In this document: positions 60,271 through 64,000 of the stretch, one piece after another
How the letters are laid out: every line of letters begins with the position of its first letter
How positions within the stretch are numbered: position 1 is the first letter of the stretch
Source: Neocallimastix lanati (nom. inval.)
Lineage: Eukaryota > Neocallimastigomycota > Neocallimastigomycetes > Neocallimastigales > Neocallimastigaceae
Length of the DNA stretch: 64,000 bases
Assembly: GCA_016946835.1 (NCBI GenBank)
Contig: JACVTC010000150.1
Coordinates: 1-64,000 of the forward strand
Direction: 5' to 3'
Notes under the pieces: generated by a model
What the model saw: only the letters and a program-made list of their open reading frames with translations
Database searches by the model: none
What the model was told of the DNA's origin: nothing
Made by a program: the position numbers and the translations under genes

Positions 60271-60772
60271 TTTTAATTTATTTAATTAATATAAAAGTTA
60301 TTAAGATAAAAAATTAATAAGTAATTTATATTTATTTTATCAAGATTTTTTTTATATACAATTTAATTTTTGAATAAAAAATTAAATATATATTTATCAA
60401 ATTATTTATAGTATCAATTTTTGAATAAAAGTAAAAATAAAAATAAAAAAAAAAAAGTATATGTATAAAAATGAAAATCACATAAATAAAACCTATTCGA
60501 ATAATAGAAAAATATATTATTTAAAATATTTCAAACTTTTTATTATTTGTATTAATTAAAATTTTTGATTACAGACAATTTTTTTTCTATATTATATAAT
60601 TTCTTATTAATTATTTATTTTTTAAGAAGTTGTCTTATGGTTTCATAAATTATTTAATAATTTTTATTTTTTTTTATTTTATTATTTTTTTTTTTATTTT
60701 ATTTGTAAAATATATTATATAAAAATTTAAATATAAATTTTTTTTAATTTAATTTTATTTTACTTTTTTTTA

Positions 60773-60817
<45 letters not shown>

Positions 60818-61618
60818 ATAAATTTAAATTACTGTTTTTATACCGTAGAAAGTTTAAACTTATATTAACTACTTTTTATTAAAATATTTACTTTACTGAT
60901 TTTATATTTATATTTACGTATTTATTATTTAAATAAATAAATAATTAATAATTAAATTCGAGTATTAATTTGGATAAATTGAGTATCTGTTTTTATGGTA
61001 GTGAGCACTTATTGATACTAACGTTTACATTAATTAATATATTTTTACATTTATTTAAAATAAAAAGATATTATTAAATGATATTAATTCAATAATACTA
61101 GCCTTTATTATTATAATAATACGTCTATCGAGTATATTATTTGTCTATCAAATATTTATCTTTCTATAGTAATTTTAAATTCATAAATTCAAGATATATA
61201 TATATATAATATATTCTTTTTTTAAATATTAATAGTATTGATGAATATTAGCTACATTTTAATTATACATTATAAATTGTAATAATATTATTATAATGCC
61301 TATTCATAATTATCTAATAATTAATTTCCCTCCAATGGATTACAATACAAATAAATTAATTATTAAGTTATAAGATAGTTTTAAATATTAGATTAGATAG
61401 TTATTTATTTATCTTATTTACTAATTACATTCTTAACATATATAAATATTTATGTATATAAAATTAAAAGTATCATTCATATTGTAATAATTTAAAAGGA
61501 ATATACATATTTATACATATTTATACATATTTATATATATAAAAATAAATATATTTATTTATGTATATTTATTTTTATTATTATTATTTTTTTTTTTTTA
61601 TATTAAGTGATTTTTCCT

Positions 61619-61654
<36 letters not shown>

Positions 61655-61975
61655 CTTTTGCTTTGACATGTGTTAAATTAAAGTTTCAATTTATTATGAT
61701 ATTATAATTGAATATACCGTTAATTCCATGATATTTGTTAAAATTTTGTAAATTTTATTATAATTTTTTGATACTAATTTAAATTAAATATATATATATA
61801 TTATTTATTTATTTATTTATATATATATATTTTTTTATTAATAGTATTTACATAAATAAATATAGATATAAAAATTAAAAAATTTCTTTTTTTTTTTATA
61901 TTATTAAAATAATATAAGTGAGCTAGAATTGATAAATTTTTTATTTTTATAAAGTTTAAATAATGTTTTTTTAAT
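60271..61975. other. AT-rich spacer, duplicated 3' flank then unique sequence
   Basis: 60271-61010 is matched at 63285-64000, as expected for the tandem duplication, including the (ATT)n tract at about 60776-60816 (63757-63823 in the other copy). The rest is AT-rich, with poly(T) at about 61620-61654. No gene. Confidence 0.6.
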
Positions 61976-62534
61976 AAGGTAAGCTATTGGTTTATAATGA
62001 AAATGATATTTAGGGTTGTAATAAATAAAGAATTATTTTTTTTATTTCATATAATCCAATGAAAAGATTAATAGGAAAATTAAAAAAAAAAACAAAAAAT
62101 AGAATATTCTTTTTTTTATTTTAAAAAGTCAAATAAAAATATTTCAATAAAATTTAATTTATAATTAATTAATTAATTATTTATTTTTTTTAATTTATAG
62201 TTAACAAATGAAATATAAATAAAAAAAAAATTTAAATCAAATTTTAATTATATATAAAAAAAGTCTTCTATTAATAATAGGAGACTTTTTTTTTTTTTTT
62301 TTTTTAACTATGATTTATCATAATAAAAGTAAAATAAAATAAAATAAAAAAAAAATTATAAAAGAAGAGAAAAATCTTCAATGCTTTAATTTTCTTTGAA
62401 AATAAAAAAAATAAAAAAAAAATTTTTTTAATTGTAAAAAAAAAAAAAAATTTAAAAAAAACTGCGTTGAAAATTTTCTAAATTAATAAAAATTTAATAA
62501 AAATTTTAATAAAAAATAAATAAATTTAAAAAAA
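61976..62534 (+). promoter_or_regulatory. Duplicated upstream region of Cys-rich copy 4
   Basis: A diverged copy of the 51640 and 58979 blocks, sharing ATAATCCAATGAAAAGATTA and TATAAAAGAAGAGAAAAATC (62357, 178 bp before the ATG). Confidence 0.65.
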
Positions 62535-63284
62535 ATGAAATTCTCTACAAAGGTTTTAACTTTATTTGTTGCTACTACTGCTGCTTTTTCTTATAATCTT
62601 CCTGTTAAAAGAAGTAATTTTGACATATGTTTTTCTGAAATTAAAGAAAATAGTACTTGTCTTGATACAATAGTTACTGTAATGACAAATATGACTTATA
62701 ATAAAAGTTGTAAAATTTATGCATCAGAAAAATGTCAAAAGTTCTACAGTGAAGTTGATAATATTCCAGAAAGTTGCTTCGATGTTGAAGATAAACAAAA
62801 AGGTTTAACAAGAGATGGCGTTAGACAATTAGTTGCTCAATTTAATTACATGTGTGTTAAGGATGAAAACGATAGATTATGTCCTCTATCAGATATTACA
62901 CTTAATCATTTCTATAATCCAGAGTTTAATGGTACTAAAGAAGAAATTGAAAGAGATTCTTTCAAAGCTACTGAAGAATCCTGTTACTCAAAGAAGTGTA
63001 CTGATGCATTAATTGAATATGACACATCTATGTTAAATGATCAAAAAATTCTTGAAATGATGTCCACGCATTCAAATGGTGAAAGTGTTGAAGATTTCAA
63101 GAAGTATTTCGAAGATAGTCTTAAAATATTAACTTCTAATAATTGTATTGAAAATGCTGGTACTAAAACTCCCGAACTTTATTCGGATAGTCATAAAGAT
63201 AGTACTAGTGATAGTTCCATTGCTTATATTAAAATGAGTTCAATAATTATGATCACTCTTTCTGTATTATATTATTTATTATAA
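62535..63284 (+). CDS. Secreted Cys-rich protein with GPI-like tail, family copy 4 (249 aa)
   Basis: Same length as copy 3 and nearly identical from the GLTRDGVRQLVAQ block on. The signal peptide is about 1-19 and a dibasic NLPVKR follows. Ten cysteines are in the family order. Differences cluster in the N-terminal half of the mature protein (about 27-85), where several Asn-X-Ser/Thr glycosylation sites appear (near 39, 52 and 56). The tail is hydrophobic and GPI-like. Function is unknown. Confidence 0.85.
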   Translation: MKFSTKVLTLFVATTAAFSYNLPVKRSNFDICFSEIKENSTCLDTIVTVMTNMTYNKSCKIYASEKCQKFYSEVDNIPESCFDVEDKQKGLTRDGVRQLVAQFNYMCVKDENDRLCPLSDITLNHFYNPEFNGTKEEIERDSFKATEESCYSKKCTDALIEYDTSMLNDQKILEMMSTHSNGESVEDFKKYFEDSLKILTSNNCIENAGTKTPELYSDSHKDSTSDSSIAYIKMSSIIMITLSVLYYLL

Positions 63285-63771
63285 TTTTAATTTATTTAAT
63301 TAATTTAAAAGTTATTAATATTTATTAAGTTATTAAGATAAAAAATTAATAAGTAATATTCTTTTTTTTTATTAAGATTTTTTTTTTTATTTAATTTAAT
63401 TTTTGAATTAATATGTATCAAATTATTTATAACATTAATATTTGAGTAAAAGTAATAAAAAAAATAATAACAAAAAAAAAAAAGATATATATAAAAATGA
63501 AAATCGCAAAAATAAAACCTATTCGAATAATAGAAAAATATATTATTTAAAAATATTTCACAAATTTATTATTTGTATTAATTAATATTTTTGATTGCTA
63601 ACAATTTTTTTTTTCTATAATATATAATTTCTTATTTATTGTTTATTTTTTAAGAAGTTGTCTTATGGATTTTTTTTTTTTTTTATTTGTAAAATATATA
63701 ATATAATAATTTAAATATAATTTTTTTTTTAATTTTATTTTATTTTTCTTTTTTTATATTATTATTATTAA

Positions 63772-63823
<52 letters not shown>

Positions 63824-64000
63824 TTAAATAAATTTCAATTACTGTTTTTATATAGTTTAAATTTTTATTAACTACATTTTACTAAAATATTTACAATTTT
63901 GATTTTATATTTATATTTACTTAATTATTATTTAAATAAATAATAATTAAATTCGAGTATTAATTTGGATAAATTGAGTATCTAATTTTGGGGGTAGCGA
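63285..64000. other. Duplicated 3' flank of Cys-rich copy 4
   Basis: Matches 60271-61010, ending with AATTCGAGTATTAATTTGG and the window edge. No gene. The next tandem unit may continue beyond the window. Confidence 0.6.

Overview
The window looks like nuclear DNA of an anaerobic gut fungus (Neocallimastigomycota). The non-coding DNA is extremely A+T rich, full of poly(A)/poly(T) tracts and (ATT)n, (AAAAT)n and (AATAAAT)n arrays. Genes are sparse islands with U2-type GT..AG introns. The gene content fits: a twin-catalytic-domain GH11 xylanase with two C-terminal fungal dockerins (CBM10-type cellulosome modules), a secreted GH53 galactanase, and receptors built on bacterial-type sugar-binding proteins. 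The lineage is inferred from these features, not from a search.

Layout. 0.3-0.6 kb: small metallothionein-like gene on the minus strand. 1.8-10.4 kb: a complete, very young Ty3/Gypsy LTR retrotransposon (minus strand) that landed inside the target-site duplication of a tRNA-derived SINE-like element. 13.0-16.1 kb: a five-exon minus-strand gene for a signal peptide + MalE-like solute-binding domain + seven-helix (class C GPCR-like) receptor. 17.1 kb: another short poly(A)-tailed retroposon. 18.4-19.6 kb: a four-repeat DM9/DUF3421 protein. 19.6-27.1 kb: gene desert with a 300-bp (TTA)n array. 27.2-29.0 kb: GH11 xylanase. 29.6-34.9 kb: a graveyard of 5'-truncated LINE tails and a decayed Ty1/Copia element. 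35.8-39.0 kb: a seven-exon plus-strand paralogue of the receptor, whose C-terminus is a Cys-rich module with a GPI-like tail instead of seven helices. 39.8-40.5 and 45.7-46.8 kb: large microsatellites flanking the GH53 gene (42.9-44.2 kb). 47.5-63.3 kb: a cluster of four intact genes plus one relic for about 250-residue secreted Cys-rich proteins. Three lie in about 3-kb tandem segmental duplications, one of them split by a frameshifted LINE with a perfect 14-bp target-site duplication.

How it fits together. The xylanase and galactanase degrade plant cell wall. The solute-binding/7TM protein and its GPI-type paralogue are plausible surface sensors or binders of the released sugars (inference). 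The two receptors share exon lengths exactly for the first four exons (49, 362, 172, 144 nt, same phases). The Cys-rich C-terminal module of the second has the same cysteine spacing as the stand-alone Cys-rich family at 47-63 kb. A modular sensor/binder system assembled by exon exchange is the most interesting thing in this window.

All gene calls come from reading the sequence; splice sites were placed by hand from GT/AG signals, phase and paralogue agreement.
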